Part shown: piece by piece, positions 7,123-7,302 of the stretch
Layout of the letters: each line of letters begins with the position of its first letter
Numbering within the stretch: position 1 is the first letter of the stretch
DNA from: Candidatus Eiseniibacteriota bacterium
GTDB lineage: Bacteria; Arandabacterota; Arandabacteria; JAGLYR01
Length of the DNA: 7,302 bases
Assembly: GCA_023132135.1 (NCBI GenBank)
Contig: JAGLYR010000032.1
Location: 1 to 7,302, forward strand
Direction of reading: 5' to 3'
Notes under the pieces: generated by a model
What the model saw: only the letters and a program-made list of their open reading frames with translations
Told to the model about the DNA's origin: nothing
The model's database searches: none
Made by a program: the position numbers and the translations under genes

Positions 7123-7137
7123 GCCCCCTCCGGGGGC
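7123..7137. repeat. GC-rich hairpin (6-bp stem, 3-base loop)
   Basis: GCCCCC (7123-7128) pairs with GGGGGC (7132-7137) around TCC. On the plus strand it is followed by only three T residues before AAG, so it is at best a weak terminator in that direction. On the minus strand it is preceded by AAA and followed by GGC, which is not terminator-like. It belongs to the same cluster of structured repeats. Confidence 0.55.
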
Positions 7138-7169
7138 TTTAAGTGCCCTTTTCCAAGGTCCCTCGATGC

Positions 7170-7189
7170 GGACGGCGTGGAAGCCGTCC
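7170..7189. repeat. Short inverted repeat (7-bp stem)
   Basis: GGACGGC (7170-7176) pairs with GCCGTCC (7183-7189) around a 6-base loop. No T-run follows. From memory, similar GGACGGC...GCCGTCC hairpins recur in intergenic DNA of some PVC-group genomes; that is not checked here. Confidence 0.65.
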
Positions 7190-7206
7190 CTCCAGCCTGC
7201 CATTGT

Positions 7207-7262
7207 AGCCTGGGTTATTCAGGAATCCCGTAGCGAGCGGGGATTCAGGAATAATCCAGGCT
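7207..7262. repeat. Large imperfect palindrome (dispersed-repeat-like hairpin)
   Basis: Arms 7207-7229 and 7240-7262 pair over 23 positions: 20 Watson-Crick, one G-T, and a two-base mismatch at 7221-7222 opposite 7247-7248, with a 10-base loop (7230-7239). The 10-mer ATTCAGGAAT also occurs as a direct repeat at 7217-7226 and 7243-7252, which accounts for the central mismatch. No T-run follows on either strand, so an intrinsic terminator is unlikely. It resembles REP-like or MITE-like palindromic elements found between genes of large environmental genomes. Confidence 0.8.
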
Positions 7263-7302
7263 GCCGATCTGCTCCACTACCCAGTCCCTCACCTTCTCTC
7301 CC
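7245..7302 (-). CDS. Possible 3' end of an upstream gene (last 18 codons)
   Basis: Reading the minus strand in from the window edge, one frame gives GEKVRDWVVEQIGSLDYS and then TGA at 7247-7245. The composition is protein-like (amphipathic, with a Trp), unlike the Gly/Ser/Arg-rich alternative frame. Its stop would lie inside the right arm of the palindrome at 7207-7262. No family can be named from 18 residues. If real, this gene is co-oriented with the kinase operon and separated from it by about 300 bases. It could equally be a chance open stretch. Confidence 0.35.
   Translation of the reverse strand, partial: GEKVRDWVVEQIGSLDYS

Larger units (their letters stand above)
6943..7244. other. 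Intergenic leader upstream of the operon
   Basis: About 300 bases with no convincing gene. It is dominated by GC-rich inverted repeats (listed separately) from 7051 rightwards. Between 7011 and 7040 there is a G-rich stretch with GCGAG repeated at 7019, 7025 and 7035. Closer to the start codon the sequence becomes less GC-rich. I searched by eye for sigma-70 and sigma-54 promoter elements on the minus strand and found none that are convincing, although the operon promoter should lie here or further upstream. Confidence 0.7.

Noticed and set aside
7123-7140. Intrinsic terminator on the plus strand
   Set aside because: The stem is only 6 bp and followed by just three T residues, and no plus-strand gene ends nearby.
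6943-7203. In-frame N-terminal extension of the first kinase to an ATG at 7203
   Set aside because: The extra 87 residues are low in protein character and encoded by hairpin-rich DNA. A strong Shine-Dalgarno precedes the ATG at 6942, which directly begins the first receiver strand as in the other four proteins.
7051-7262. CRISPR array
   Set aside because: The inverted repeats differ from one another and have no regular spacing or identical repeat unit.

Overview
The window is almost entirely one compact operon read on the minus strand, so transcription runs from high to low coordinates. It holds five genes and all of them encode two-component signalling proteins. Every protein begins with a phospho-receiver (REC) domain. 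In transcription order they are REC-PAS-histidine kinase (5245-6942), REC-kinase-kinase (3015-5273), REC-HDOD (1835-3043), REC plus a degenerate HD-GYP-like domain (670-1842), and a small REC protein with a coiled-coil tail (96-659). The genes overlap by 29, 29 and 8 bases, and the last pair is separated by 10 bases, so they are almost certainly co-transcribed and translationally coupled.

Upstream of the operon, 6943 to about 7244 has no convincing gene. It contains a series of GC-rich inverted repeats between 7051 and 7262. The largest is an imperfect 23-position palindrome at 7207-7262, which looks like a dispersed palindromic repeat rather than a terminator. The far right edge (7245-7302) may carry the last 18 codons of another minus-strand gene whose stop lies inside that palindrome. 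At the left edge, positions 1-95 are an AT-rich non-coding tail with short direct and inverted repeats.

No predicted protein shows a signal peptide or transmembrane segment, so the system appears cytosolic. None of the five has a DNA-binding output domain. The two kinase proteins carry three complete kinase cores between them: two of the HEINTP type and one of the HDINN type. The likely phosphate recipients are their own N-terminal receivers and the three downstream receivers. Outputs would then be protein-protein or HD-superfamily (HDOD, HD-GYP-like) effects. HDOD and HD-GYP families are linked to cyclic-di-GMP, motility, biofilm and stress signalling, but the actual role here cannot be read from the sequence.

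The organism is a GC-rich bacterium with Shine-Dalgarno translation. The receiver subfamilies, the HD-GYP variant with SQIG in place of HDIG, and the palindrome-rich intergenic DNA recall large-genome environmental lineages such as the PVC superphylum or former deltaproteobacteria. That placement is from memory and weak.

The most notable points are the tandem double kinase; a duplicated kinase-core block that also copied the out-of-frame junction with the next receiver; and the pairing of a metal-competent-looking HDOD protein with an HD-GYP-like protein that has lost nearly all its metal ligands.
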